Shown here in pieces: positions 1-10,065 of a stretch of 64,000 nucleotides of DNA (within the stretch, counting starts at the first letter, position 1; every line of letters starts with the position of its first letter). The notes beneath the pieces are model-generated. The model made no database searches. It saw only the letters and a list, made by a program, of their open reading frames with translations, and was not told the DNA's origin. The stretch comes from an uncultured Candidatus Melainabacteria bacterium (GTDB lineage: Bacteria; Cyanobacteriota; Vampirovibrionia; Gastranaerophilales; Gastranaerophilaceae). Location: contig CATNBA010000007.1 in assembly GCA_950096985.1 (NCBI GenBank), forward strand, positions 1 to 64,000, written 5' to 3'. Made by a program: the position numbers and the translations under genes.

Positions 1-132
1 AGAACACTGAATCTACATTCAAAACATTCGGGTAGCGCCAGAGAGCAAGACTGGAATGTAACACTTACTTAAAAACTTTTTGAAGCTTTAAGCTTCATTA
101 TATATTTTTGTTTCCTTTCCCTTTTTTACCTT

Positions 133-158
133 AACGACTTGATGTCGTTTTTTTTTTG
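133..158 (+). terminator. Rho-independent terminator or attenuator upstream of leuC-like gene
   Basis: AACGAC-TTGAT-GTCGTT stem-loop followed by a run of T. Confidence 0.55.
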
Positions 159-187
159 CTGTAAATTAATAAAAAAGGAGAATGGTT

Positions 188-1429
188 ATGGGACAAACTT
201 TAGCTGAAAAAATTATTTCAGAACATGCAGGAAAAAATGTTAAAGCTGGTGAATTAGTCATTGCGAATGTTGATGTTACGGCAGTTCAAGATGGTACAGG
301 ACCTTTAACCGTTCAGGAATTTAAAAAATTAGGCAAAGAAAAATTAAATAATCCGGAAAGAACAATTCTTTTTATTGACCATGCGTCACCAAGTCCTAGA
401 AAAGAGTTATCAAATACACATACTGTTTTAAGAAATTTTTCAAAGGAATATGGTGCAATATTGTCTGATATTGGTGCCGGAGTTTGTCATCAGAGATTAG
501 TTGAAACTTATGTAAATCCTTGTGAAATACTAGTCGGAGCTGATTCTCATACTTGTACATCAGGAGCATTAAGTGCTTTTGCAACAGGTATGGGGTCAAC
601 TGATATTGCTGTTGCAATGGCATTGGGCAAAACCTGGTTAAAAGTACCTGCGACATATAAAATTGAAGTTACAGGCAAATTCAAAGAAGGAATATGCTCT
701 AAAGATTTAATGTTGCATTTAATCGGCATGATAGGTGCAGATGGAGCAACTTACAAAGCTTTAGAATTTTGCGGAGACACAATTGAAAACATGGAAATGT
801 CTGAAAGATTTACTTTAGCCAATATGGCGGTAGAGGCGGGAGCTAAAGCTGGTTTATTTATTGCGGATGAAAAAACAAAAGAATTTTTAAAATCGCGCGG
901 ACGCGAAGATAAATTTAGGACTTTAAACCCTGATAGTGATGCCGTTTACGAAAGAGTGATCAAGATTAATGCTGAAGATGTAAAGCATACTGTTTCTTGT
1001 CCACATACAGTTGATAATACAAAAACAGTTGACGAATTAAATAATGTAAAAGTCAATCAGGTATTTGTAGGAACATGTACTAACGGCAGAATTGAGGATT
1101 TACGAGTTGTTGCAAAAATTTTAGAAGGTAAAAAAGTTCATTCAGATGTAAGAATGTTAATTTGTCCGGCATCTAAAGATGTTTATTTACAGGCACTTGA
1201 AGAAGGGTTAATAACAACTTTTGTTGAAGCAAATGCTGCAATATTGCCTCCGGGCTGCGGTCCTTGTGTAGGTGTTCATGCTGGAACTCTTGCGGATGGT
1301 GAAGTTTGTCTGGCTACTCAAAACAGAAATTTTCAAGGAAGAATGGGCAATGTTGAAGGTTTTATATACCTTGCATCTCCGTATGTTGCCGCATACACTG
1401 CATTAAACGGTTACATAAGCGCAAAATAA
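188..1429 (+). CDS. leuC: 3-isopropylmalate dehydratase / homoaconitase family large subunit
   Basis: ORF track 182..1429; motifs VGADSHTCTSGALSAFATGMGSTD, VGTCTNGRIEDL, PPGCGPCVG; AGGAG SD spaced 7 nt from ATG at 188 (the ATG at 182 is too close to the SD). Confidence 0.9.
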   Translation: MGQTLAEKIISEHAGKNVKAGELVIANVDVTAVQDGTGPLTVQEFKKLGKEKLNNPERTILFIDHASPSPRKELSNTHTVLRNFSKEYGAILSDIGAGVCHQRLVETYVNPCEILVGADSHTCTSGALSAFATGMGSTDIAVAMALGKTWLKVPATYKIEVTGKFKEGICSKDLMLHLIGMIGADGATYKALEFCGDTIENMEMSERFTLANMAVEAGAKAGLFIADEKTKEFLKSRGREDKFRTLNPDSDAVYERVIKINAEDVKHTVSCPHTVDNTKTVDELNNVKVNQVFVGTCTNGRIEDLRVVAKILEGKKVHSDVRMLICPASKDVYLQALEEGLITTFVEANAAILPPGCGPCVGVHAGTLADGEVCLATQNRNFQGRMGNVEGFIYLASPYVAAYTALNGYISAK

Positions 1430-1523
1430 AGCTTTAAAATAAAAAATATAATCAATTGACTATGTAACAAAGTATGAGTATTTCTAATTAAACTTTACTT
1501 ACTATAGATGTAAGGAGAAGTTT

Positions 1524-2117
1524 ATGACAGATGCTAAACTGCTATATAAAAAAATGTCATTAGAAGAACTTGTAGTGCTTTCTCAACAAAATGATTATAA
1601 GGCACTGGAAGAACTTATAAAGCGTGAACAAAAAAATGTTTATGCATCATTTGCATATTTAAGCCAGAATAGTGAAAACATTTCAGATTTAACACAAGAG
1701 GCATTACTTCGAATTGCTAAAAATATCCAGCATTTAAAAAACCCAAAATTATATAAAAGCTGGCAAAATCAAATAGTTACTAATCTATTTTATGATGAAC
1801 TGAGAAAAACGCAAAGAAAAGTTGATACAGTTTCATTAGATGAAGAAAAAGAAGATATGCCGCCGATTAGATTACAATTATTAGATAAAAAATGCAAACC
1901 GCATGAAAAATGCATTTCAACTGAATTAGAAAAAATTATTAAAAATGCAGTTCTTGCATTACCTGAGCAGTTCAGAATTGCAATAGTTTTAAGAGAATTT
2001 CAAGGCCTGAGTTATGAAGAAATAGCTGAAGCTACAAATTCCAGTATAGGTACTGTCAAATCTAGAATTGCACGAGCTAGAGGAAAGCTGCAAGAAGATT
2101 TAAAAGCTTACATTTAA
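1524..2117 (+). CDS. ECF-type RNA polymerase sigma factor (sigma-70 family)
   Basis: DLTQEALLRIAKNI region 2 and LPEQFRIAIVLREFQGLSYEEIAEATNSSIGTVKSRIARARGKL region 4. Confidence 0.92.
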   Translation: MTDAKLLYKKMSLEELVVLSQQNDYKALEELIKREQKNVYASFAYLSQNSENISDLTQEALLRIAKNIQHLKNPKLYKSWQNQIVTNLFYDELRKTQRKVDTVSLDEEKEDMPPIRLQLLDKKCKPHEKCISTELEKIIKNAVLALPEQFRIAIVLREFQGLSYEEIAEATNSSIGTVKSRIARARGKLQEDLKAYI

Positions 2118-2128
2118 GGAGAAAAAAT

Positions 2129-2665
2129 ATGCAATATAATTTATCATGTGAACAAGTTACAGCATTGCTTACATTTTATGTTGAGGATAAACTAAGTGCT
2201 AAATTATCAAACTATGTAAAAGAACATCTAGATAAATGCCCGGAATGCCGCGAAAAATTTTATCAATTACAAAGTATACTGCAACGCTTTAATGAAATTC
2301 AAAATGAAGAAATTGAAAATCCTTATGTAACAAAGCAATATGAAGATTTTAAATCAAACCTATCTGCATATGTAGATAATGAATTAGATGATTTGGAAAA
2401 TATTAAGATAAAAAAAATAGCTATTTCAAACCCTCTGGCAAGACAAGATTTAGAAAATATTTATACATTTAAAAAACTTCTTCATTCTTCGTTTGAAAAA
2501 ACAAAAAATGAGTTAAAAACAGATTATTCAAAATCTATTGTCTGCCAATTACAGAATGAATGCTCTGATGAAAAAAAATTAGACCCGTTTATCAAAATTA
2601 CTGCAATATTTTTTGCAATGATAACTTGCATTGTAGCAGGGATAATATCTATTTTATACTTTTAA
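2129..2665 (+). CDS. Membrane-anchored zinc-finger anti-sigma factor
   Basis: Directly downstream of ECF sigma; N-terminal HLDKCPEC zf-HC2/ZAS-like motif; C-terminal TM segment. Confidence 0.8.
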   Translation: MQYNLSCEQVTALLTFYVEDKLSAKLSNYVKEHLDKCPECREKFYQLQSILQRFNEIQNEEIENPYVTKQYEDFKSNLSAYVDNELDDLENIKIKKIAISNPLARQDLENIYTFKKLLHSSFEKTKNELKTDYSKSIVCQLQNECSDEKKLDPFIKITAIFFAMITCIVAGIISILYF

Positions 2666-3265
2666 TGAAGATGAAGATGAATATTTAATTGAAGATAATT
2701 TTTGGTATTGGCTCATTGAAATGCCGCGTGGAGCTGCCAATTCATAATTATTATGCATATTCGCAAGAGCTTGTTTTTGTTTTTTTGATGCATATTGGTT
2801 ACGCAAAATAGGTGTTACGATATTACATGAAATAATTGATCCGATTGTACTTGCGACAACATCTACACCGTTTTTAAACGGCTTATAACTATCAGGCACA
2901 TTATTAAGATTTCCAATGTTAAAATCAAGTTTGCCGATTTTTTTTACATCATCTTTTGAAAGAGCATTTTTAATACCTTTTGTTGTTAACTTTCCGGTTG
3001 AAACTAATTTTGATGCAATGTTTTTAAATGAACTTGTAATAAGATAAAAAGAGGCTATATTAATTCCTGCATCAGCAATTTCCTGAGGAATAAGAAAGCT
3101 CTTTTGTTCTGGTGAAATTTTATCATTGAATACTACCGCACTAACTTGTGCCAATGATGATAAAATCCAACCTAAAACGCCAGTATGCACAAGCATTTTA
3201 CCAGGATTTTCTCCGTAATTTTTATATAATGATGATTTAAAACCGGAAAATAAATTACTCATCAC
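2654..3265 (-). CDS. Hypothetical membrane protein
   Basis: Complete ORF, hydrophobic segments; overlaps 3262..3834 start by 4 nt (operon). Confidence 0.7.
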   Translation of the reverse strand: MMSNLFSGFKSSLYKNYGENPGKMLVHTGVLGWILSSLAQVSAVVFNDKISPEQKSFLIPQEIADAGINIASFYLITSSFKNIASKLVSTGKLTTKGIKNALSKDDVKKIGKLDFNIGNLNNVPDSYKPFKNGVDVVASTIGSIISCNIVTPILRNQYASKKQKQALANMHNNYELAAPRGISMSQYQKLSSIKYSSSSSLKV

Positions 3266-3834
3266 TTATTCTCCTGTTTTTTTATCAAAGTATTTGTCAA
3301 AAATTTCGTCAACGGTGCATCTATTAAGAAATTTGTAAACATCATAACCACTAGTGCGACAATTGTACCCATAGCGTTACGATACTGCATAAAGGCATCT
3401 GTATTGGTTTTTGTGATATTTTTTGGTGTAAACAATGATTTCCATTTAGGTACATTAGCTCCTCGAGGCTGCGACATGGCTTTAATGCCTTTAATACAGG
3501 CTTTACGAATTATAAAACCTGTTGCTGTACCTGCAACAATTTTTGCTATAGTTCTTGCAACAGAAACTTTTCGTGTTTTTTCATCAACTTTTTTATTATT
3601 GGCATCAATAAATGGCTGGGTCATTAAAGCTGATGCTCCTAAAATAAGGCGTTGTTCAGCAGATGAAATTTTTTCACCTGCTTTATTAATCCAATTTATA
3701 TTCCCTGATAATTCCAGATTAGGAACAGCACTAAGTGCACGCTGTTTTACTGAATTGCAAGCGCTTTTTATTCCACCCTGAAACTGCGGGGAAGATGTTT
3801 TTATTTTCATGTTAGACGCCATATTTCTACCCAA
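3262..3834 (-). CDS. Hypothetical membrane protein with N-terminal MKIKTSSPQFQGG motif
   Basis: Complete ORF; start probably at MASNMKIK; hydrophobic helices. Confidence 0.7.
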   Translation of the reverse strand: MGRNMASNMKIKTSSPQFQGGIKSACNSVKQRALSAVPNLELSGNINWINKAGEKISSAEQRLILGASALMTQPFIDANNKKVDEKTRKVSVARTIAKIVAGTATGFIIRKACIKGIKAMSQPRGANVPKWKSLFTPKNITKTNTDAFMQYRNAMGTIVALVVMMFTNFLIDAPLTKFLTNTLIKKQENK

Positions 3835-3900
3835 GTCAATAAAGACAATGAAGGTTAATAATTGCCCTTAACATGTAATATATTACAAAAATTTTACAAA

Positions 3901-5136
3901 TTAAAGAATAGCACCTTTGGGTACAACCGTAACTCCGTTTGGAGAAACATGGAAACCTCGTTTTTCGTCTTCTTCTTTATTAAAACCTATTCTTGAATTA
4001 GGCGGTACTACGACATTTTTATCGATAATAGCACGCTTAATTTTCGAATATCTGCCAATTTCAACATTTTCCATCAAAATACTTTCAGAAATTTGAGAGA
4101 AACTGTTTACTTTAACCTTAGGCGAAAGAATACAACGAGACAACCCTGCACCTGAAACAATGCAACCCTCAGACACCATAGAATTTGTTGCCATACCTAC
4201 ACGTTCACCCTCTTCCCAGATGAATTTTGCGGGCGGATAGTTGTAATTGAAAGTTCTTAAAGGCCACTCTTGAGAATATAAATTCAGTTCAGGGTCATAA
4301 TCCAATAAATCCATATTAGCTTGCCAGTATGCATCAATACTTCCAACATCCATCCAATAGCCACGTTCCTGCGGTGACATACCTGGGAAAGAGTTTTCAT
4401 TAAAATTATAAATATATATTTTTTTACCTTCATTTAAAAGCATTGGTATAACATTCTTACCAAAATCATGGCTTGATTTTTCAATAGCTTCATCACGAGT
4501 CAGAGCATCCAGAAGAATACCTTTGTTAAAAATATAATTACCCATTGATGCAAGACACATATTCGGGTTGCCGGGAATAGATTTTGGTTTAAATTGAGGT
4601 TTTTCTACAAAGGCTGTTAATTTCCAGTCATCATCAACTTCAATTATACCGAATTCATGCGCATCTTCAATTGGAATGGGTATTGCAGAAATAGATAAAT
4701 CAGCCCCCTTTGCTTTGTGATAATCAAGCATTTGCGACACATCCATTTTATAAATATGGTCACCGCCAAAAATACATACATAATCTGGATCTTCATCAGT
4801 AATATGAAAAACATTTTGATAAATAGCATCAGCTGTTCCTCTATACCAATCAGAACCTGTTCTCATCTGAGCAGGACACAAATCCACATATTGATTTAAA
4901 AACGGAGACAAAGCCCATCCGCGTGTTATATGCTTATTTAGAGAGTCAGATTTGTATTGTGTCAATACTTTAATTTTAAAAAATCCTGAATTTATAAAAT
5001 TATTTAAAACAAAATCAATAATTCTATATCTGCCGCCAAAAGGAACTGCAGGTTTTGCCCTGTCTTTTGTTAATGGATATAACCTTTTACCTTCGCCGCC
5101 TGCTAAAATCATGACTAACGCATCATCAATTGACAT
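3901..5136 (-). CDS. glgC: Glucose-1-phosphate adenylyltransferase
   Basis: LAGGEGKRLYPLTKDRAKPAVPFGGRYRIIDFVLNN, FGGDHIYKMD, YWMDVGSIDAYWQAN; SD AAGGAG. Confidence 0.95.
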   Translation of the reverse strand: MSIDDALVMILAGGEGKRLYPLTKDRAKPAVPFGGRYRIIDFVLNNFINSGFFKIKVLTQYKSDSLNKHITRGWALSPFLNQYVDLCPAQMRTGSDWYRGTADAIYQNVFHITDEDPDYVCIFGGDHIYKMDVSQMLDYHKAKGADLSISAIPIPIEDAHEFGIIEVDDDWKLTAFVEKPQFKPKSIPGNPNMCLASMGNYIFNKGILLDALTRDEAIEKSSHDFGKNVIPMLLNEGKKIYIYNFNENSFPGMSPQERGYWMDVGSIDAYWQANMDLLDYDPELNLYSQEWPLRTFNYNYPPAKFIWEEGERVGMATNSMVSEGCIVSGAGLSRCILSPKVKVNSFSQISESILMENVEIGRYSKIKRAIIDKNVVVPPNSRIGFNKEEDEKRGFHVSPNGVTVVPKGAIL

Positions 5137-5223
5137 CTCTTCTCCTTTACTAATAAACCATATAATTATTATATATTAATAAAAAAAATAATGCACTAAT
5201 CCTTTATGATTATTTTTTCAAAA

Positions 5224-5249
5224 AAAAAGCTCCCTTTAGGGAGCTTTTT
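5224..5249 (-). terminator. Terminator after oadB (bidirectional stem)
   Basis: AAAAAGCTCCC-TTTA-GGGAGCTTTTT. Confidence 0.75.
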
Positions 5250-5258
5250 AACTTTTTC

Positions 5259-6434
5259 TTAATTGCATAAAGCAAGTAAAATACCTGCTGCAACACCTGA
5301 GCCGATTACACCGGCTACGTTTGGTCCCATAGCGTGCATTAATAAGTAGTTTTGAGGATTAGCCTCCAAGCCAACTTTGTTTGCAACACGGGCTGCCATA
5401 GGAACAGCAGAAACACCTGCTGCACCAATTAACGGATTAATTTTAGTTTTTGAGAACAAGTTCATTACCTTAGCAAATATAACACCCGCACCTGTTGCAA
5501 ATGAGAAGGCCAATATACCTAAGATTAAGATGAATAATGTCTGCAATGTTAAGAATTGATCTGCTGACAACTTAGAACCAACAGAAAGTCCCAAGAAAAT
5601 AGTTACAATGTTAATCAAAGCATTTTGCATTGTATCTGATAATCTGTCCACAACACCACATTCTTTACATAAGTTACCGAATGTCAAAGCTCCGATAAGA
5701 GGGCAAGCATCAGGCAGGAAAATTATACATAATCCCAATACAACAAGAGGGAATACAATTTTTTCTCTTTTAGTAACTTCTCTCAATTGAGACATTTGAA
5801 TTTCACGTTCTTCTTTAGTTGTTAATAATTTCATAATTGGCGGTTGAATTACAGGAACCAATGCCATATATGAATAAGCCGCTACCGCAATTGCGCCTAA
5901 CAATTCGGGAGCAAGTTTTGAAGTAACATAAATTGATGTAGGACCATCAGCGCCGCCGATAATACCAATTGCACCTGATTGCGGTAACGTAAATCCGAAT
6001 ACGCATAAAGCAAGCAGTAATGCTCCAAAAATACCAAATTGTGCAGCACCACCTAAAAGTGCAGTTTTAGGGTTTGCAATCAACGGACCAAAATCGGTCA
6101 TAGCACCTACACCCATAAAGATAATCAACGGGAACAAACCCTGATGAATACCTGCTTCATAAATAATTCCCAAAAATCCATGAGGACCTGCAATATCAGC
6201 AACGGGAATATTTGATAACAAACCGCCGAAAGCAATCGGAACTAACAATAGCGGTTCATATTGTTTTTTAATACCTAACCACAAAAGAAAACAGCAGATT
6301 ACAAGCATAATCGGTGAACCGAATTGATGCAGGAATTGCTCAAATCCGTTTGTGATATTAGGGTCCACAGGCTGCACAAAGTTTGCAATACCTGTAGATG
6401 CCCATAATTTCATTAAACTGTCTGTAATATTCAT
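5259..6434 (-). CDS. oadB: Sodium ion-translocating decarboxylase beta subunit (oxaloacetate decarboxylase beta)
   Basis: [49 protein letters not shown] motifs. Confidence 0.92.
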   Translation of the reverse strand: MNITDSLMKLWASTGIANFVQPVDPNITNGFEQFLHQFGSPIMLVICCFLLWLGIKKQYEPLLLVPIAFGGLLSNIPVADIAGPHGFLGIIYEAGIHQGLFPLIIFMGVGAMTDFGPLIANPKTALLGGAAQFGIFGALLLALCVFGFTLPQSGAIGIIGGADGPTSIYVTSKLAPELLGAIAVAAYSYMALVPVIQPPIMKLLTTKEEREIQMSQLREVTKREKIVFPLVVLGLCIIFLPDACPLIGALTFGNLCKECGVVDRLSDTMQNALINIVTIFLGLSVGSKLSADQFLTLQTLFILILGILAFSFATGAGVIFAKVMNLFSKTKINPLIGAAGVSAVPMAARVANKVGLEANPQNYLLMHAMGPNVAGVIGSGVAAGILLALCN

Positions 6435-6449
6435 TTTCTTTTATACCTC

Positions 6450-8258
6450 TTAAGCAATTGTAACTAATACATCGCCTGTTTTAACTTTAGCGCCTAATTC
6501 AACTTCAACAGAGCTTACAGTACCTGATACGGGTGATTTAATTTCTGTTTCCATTTTCATAGCTTCAACAACAAGAAGTACATCGCCTTCTTCAATTTGA
6601 TCACCTGCTGAAACTTCAACTTTTAAAACTACACCAGGTAAAGCCGCTTTAACAGGAGTACCTTCACCCTGAGGAGCATGTGTTGCTTCAATACCGTTTT
6701 TAACATCAAAGTCATAAAGTTTACCATTAACAGTAGCTTTTTTACCTTCAAGAGCAACTGAATATTTTTTACCGTTAACAGTGATAGTATAACCGTCTGA
6801 TGAGTTTCCTGCAGAAACATCTTGAGCAGGTGCATCAGCTGATTTTTTGTTAACTGAAACAGTACCTTTACCCAACAAGAAGTCAATACCTTTATCAAGG
6901 TTGCCGTCTTTACAAGCAGCTGCAATGAATAAGTTTTCATCAGTTACAGGAAGACCTGCAGCTTTCAATCTTTCTTCAGCCGGTTTAAGACCTTTTTCAG
7001 GGTCTCTGTCATTCAGATCAACAACTTTTTCTGTAGTTGGCGCTAAGCCTGTTTTTTCTTCTGCCCATTTAACAAGTTCAGGATCAGGTTCACAAGGAGT
7101 TTTTCCAAAGTAGCCCAAAATCATTTTTGCATAACCGGGGTTTGCTTGATCCCACGGTTTTTCTGTAATTGCATTTAAGAATGATTGTTGAGCATAGAAT
7201 TGAGAAACAGGAGTTACAGATGTTGCAAAACCGCCTCTTTCAACAACTTCTTTCATATTAGCAATAACTTTAGGGAATTTATCCAACATACCCATATCTT
7301 TCAACTGGTTAACAGTGGTTGCTGTAGCACCACCTGGTAACGGAGCTTGAATAAGAATTGGGTTTACAGCTAAAGAAATCGGAGAAAGCGGATAATCTTT
7401 CATACATTCTTTAAAGATTTCTTCTGTTTCCATAATTTTACCGATATCCAAGCCTAAATCGTAATCTGTACCTTTAAGAGCATGCCACATAGAAATAATA
7501 TCCGGCTGACCTGTACCGCCAGAAACAGGTTTCATAGCAAGGTCAATTCCGTCAGCACCGCCCTCAAGAGCTGCCAAATAAGCTGCTAATCCTGTACCAG
7601 CAGTTTCATGAGAGTGGAATCTGATATGAGCATCAGGTCCTAAAATTTCTCTTGTACGTCTGATAGTTTCATAAACTTTTCTCGGATTTGAAGTACCTGA
7701 TGCATCTTTAAATGCTAAGCTGTCAAACGGGATGCCAGCATCTAAAATATTTCTCAATACTCTTTCATAGAAATCAGCGTCATGAGCGCCCTCACAGCCG
7801 TATGGAAGTTCCATCATAGTGATTGTAACTTCGTGCTGAAGCCCGTGTTTTTTTATTGAATTAGCTGAATCAATCAAGTTATTAACATCATTTAAAGCGT
7901 CAAAGTTTCTGATAACATTAACACCATGTTTTGCAAACATTTTTGCGTGTAAATCAATAACGTCGCGAGGTTGTGAATTCAGACCTACAACATTTACACC
8001 GCGAGCTAATGATTGTAATTTTACATCAGGACCGACTGCTGCTCTGATTTTATCCATAGTTTCGAACGCATTTTCGTTACAGAAGAAAATCGGAGCTTGA
8101 AATCTTGCACCGCCTGCTGTTTCAAAATGGTTTAAACCTGCATTAACTGCTGCCTGCAAAGCAGGAATAAAGTCATCTACAAGAACTTTAGCTCCGTAGA
8201 TTGATTGGAAACCGTCACGGAATGACGTATCCATTACCTTAATAAGTTTTTTACTCAT
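6450..8258 (-). CDS. oadA: Oxaloacetate decarboxylase alpha subunit (carboxyltransferase + biotinyl domain)
   Basis: MDTSFRDGFQSIYGAKV, SLAFKDASGTSNP, FHSHETAGTGLAAYLAALEGGADGIDLA, biotin motif VVEAMKMETE. Confidence 0.93.
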   Translation of the reverse strand: MSKKLIKVMDTSFRDGFQSIYGAKVLVDDFIPALQAAVNAGLNHFETAGGARFQAPIFFCNENAFETMDKIRAAVGPDVKLQSLARGVNVVGLNSQPRDVIDLHAKMFAKHGVNVIRNFDALNDVNNLIDSANSIKKHGLQHEVTITMMELPYGCEGAHDADFYERVLRNILDAGIPFDSLAFKDASGTSNPRKVYETIRRTREILGPDAHIRFHSHETAGTGLAAYLAALEGGADGIDLAMKPVSGGTGQPDIISMWHALKGTDYDLGLDIGKIMETEEIFKECMKDYPLSPISLAVNPILIQAPLPGGATATTVNQLKDMGMLDKFPKVIANMKEVVERGGFATSVTPVSQFYAQQSFLNAITEKPWDQANPGYAKMILGYFGKTPCEPDPELVKWAEEKTGLAPTTEKVVDLNDRDPEKGLKPAEERLKAAGLPVTDENLFIAAACKDGNLDKGIDFLLGKGTVSVNKKSADAPAQDVSAGNSSDGYTITVNGKKYSVALEGKKATVNGKLYDFDVKNGIEATHAPQGEGTPVKAALPGVVLKVEVSAGDQIEEGDVLLVVEAMKMETEIKSPVSGTVSSVEVELGAKVKTGDVLVTIA

Positions 8259-8290
8259 TTTTTTACCCTTTCTTATAATTTTTTTGTTAA

Positions 8291-8521
8291 TTATTTACGT
8301 GCCAAAATAGCGGCGATAGCAACTGCAATAGCCGCATCATCATTTGATGCTTTTGTTGATTTTTTCTCAACAATTTCAACTTTTTCGGGGAAAATTTTAT
8401 TCAAATAACCCACAACTGCGGACATGCCAAACATTCCCGCAATAAGAATACATAAAAAGCTTAAAACAAAGCCCATACCAAGCCCCATAAGTGTTAGACC
8501 TGAAATTAATGTTTCATTCAT
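8291..8521 (-). CDS. oadG: Oxaloacetate decarboxylase gamma chain-like small membrane protein
   Basis: Single N-terminal TM (LTLMGLGMGFVLSFLCILIAGMFGMS), position between birA and oadA. Confidence 0.75.
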   Translation of the reverse strand: MNETLISGLTLMGLGMGFVLSFLCILIAGMFGMSAVVGYLNKIFPEKVEIVEKKSTKASNDDAAIAVAIAAILARK

Positions 8522-9261
8522 AATATATCTCCCATTGTTACTGTAATTTCTTTTTCATTTTGTAATAACACGAGTTCTCCGGAGTGATTTACATTTTTGG
8601 CATACCCGGAAATAGTATTATTAAAACCTTTTACTGAGATTTCTTTTTCTAAAAAACAAGCTCGTTTTATATAATCATTTTCAATCATTGGAAATCCCTG
8701 CATTAAAAATTTATCATAATTTGAAAAGAATTTTTCTGCTAAACTGTTTAAGAAATTTTTTTTATCTATAAACTCTTTTATTTCAAGATTAAGAGCAGTG
8801 ACCTCTTTATCTGTTACTATCGATAAATCTTCTTGTCTTGCATTCAAATTAATCCCTGCACCTAAAATAAGCCCCTTAAAATTATGTCCCTGCATAACGG
8901 TTTCGGATAATATTCCTGCAATTTTTTTACCGTTTACAAGGACATCATTAGGCCATTTAATTTTTGGTTCAAGCCCGTATTCTTCCAACATTTCACATAA
9001 AATAACCGAAAAATACTGCGTTAAATTTGCATATACAGCTTTAAAAGTATCAGAAGGTTTTAAAACAAGGGACATGAAAATATTTCCTTCGCCAAAATCA
9101 ATCCATGCTCTTTCGAATCTTCCCCGCCCGTCGGTCTGTTTATTTGCATAAATAACAGTTCTGTCTGCAATTACAGCCAGATTAGACTTTGCGTAAAAAT
9201 TGGTAGAATTAACCTCCTCCAACTCTGTAATATTTATTTTCTCCCTCTGAATTAAACTCAT
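8518..9261 (-). CDS. birA: Biotin--[acetyl-CoA-carboxylase] ligase
   Basis: EEVNSTNFYAKSN, ANKQTDGRGRFERAW, IKWPNDVLVNGKKIAGIL, GAGINLN; 4-nt overlap with oadG. Confidence 0.92.
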   Translation of the reverse strand: MSLIQREKINITELEEVNSTNFYAKSNLAVIADRTVIYANKQTDGRGRFERAWIDFGEGNIFMSLVLKPSDTFKAVYANLTQYFSVILCEMLEEYGLEPKIKWPNDVLVNGKKIAGILSETVMQGHNFKGLILGAGINLNARQEDLSIVTDKEVTALNLEIKEFIDKKNFLNSLAEKFFSNYDKFLMQGFPMIENDYIKRACFLEKEISVKGFNNTISGYAKNVNHSGELVLLQNEKEITVTMGDIL

Positions 9262-9342
9262 ATATAACAATTGTAAAACAAACAAAAAAAATTTGCGATT
9301 TTTTTTTTAGTGCGTTAAAATAAGTTCACAGGGAGAGAAAAT

Positions 9343-10035
9343 ATGGAACATTGGATTTACAACACTAATATTTTAGGTCATGCTGTTTCATTAAACTTAG
9401 ATACAATATTTACTATGTGGTTTGCAATGATTGTTGTAATTATTTTTGCATTGCTTACAACAAGAAACCTCTCACTTGTACCGGGAAAACTTCAGGCTAT
9501 CTCAGAAAGCATTATGAAATTCTTCTACGGAACACTGGACACAATGATTGAAACCGAAAACAAAAAACATGTTCCTCTTGTTGCATCACTGTTTTTGTTC
9601 ATCGTTACAGCAAATTTAATGGGGCAGCTGCCTTTAAGGATTATTCACTTAAAACAGGGCGGAGAACTTGCATCACCAACAAACGATATTAATTTAACAG
9701 CAGCAATGGCTGTAATTGTATTAATATATTATGTAGCAATGGGAATTAAAGCAAAGGGCAAAAAATTCCTCATACATGACTTTAGTTTTACAGGAATTGT
9801 AATGGCACTGGTTGAGATTTTGGAAATGTTTACAAGACCGCTAAGCCTTGCAATCCGACTTTTCGCAAATATTTTTGCGGGCGAAATTTTGGTTTCGATA
9901 GCCTTGGGAGCAATGGCATACTTCTTGCCATTACCGATTATGCTATTTGAAATTCTGGTAGCATTTATTCAGGCTACGGTATTTATGATGCTGACAATCG
10001 CTTATATCGGTTCGGCAGTAAAAGAAGAACACTAA
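9343..10035 (+). CDS. atpB: F1Fo ATP synthase subunit a
   Basis: RPLSLAIRLFANIFAGEILVSIALGAMAYF; gene order. Confidence 0.93.
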   Translation: MEHWIYNTNILGHAVSLNLDTIFTMWFAMIVVIIFALLTTRNLSLVPGKLQAISESIMKFFYGTLDTMIETENKKHVPLVASLFLFIVTANLMGQLPLRIIHLKQGGELASPTNDINLTAAMAVIVLIYYVAMGIKAKGKKFLIHDFSFTGIVMALVEILEMFTRPLSLAIRLFANIFAGEILVSIALGAMAYFLPLPIMLFEILVAFIQATVFMMLTIAYIGSAVKEEH

Positions 10036-10065
10036 TTAACAAATTTACATAAAAAGGAGAAAATT

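Noticed and set aside
396-729. Minus-strand ORFs inside leuC
   Set aside because: Shadow ORFs fully antisense to a well-conserved CDS with no SD or homology. The same applies to most other antisense ORFs in the track, e.g. 10746..11072, 19328..19588 and 42987..43286.
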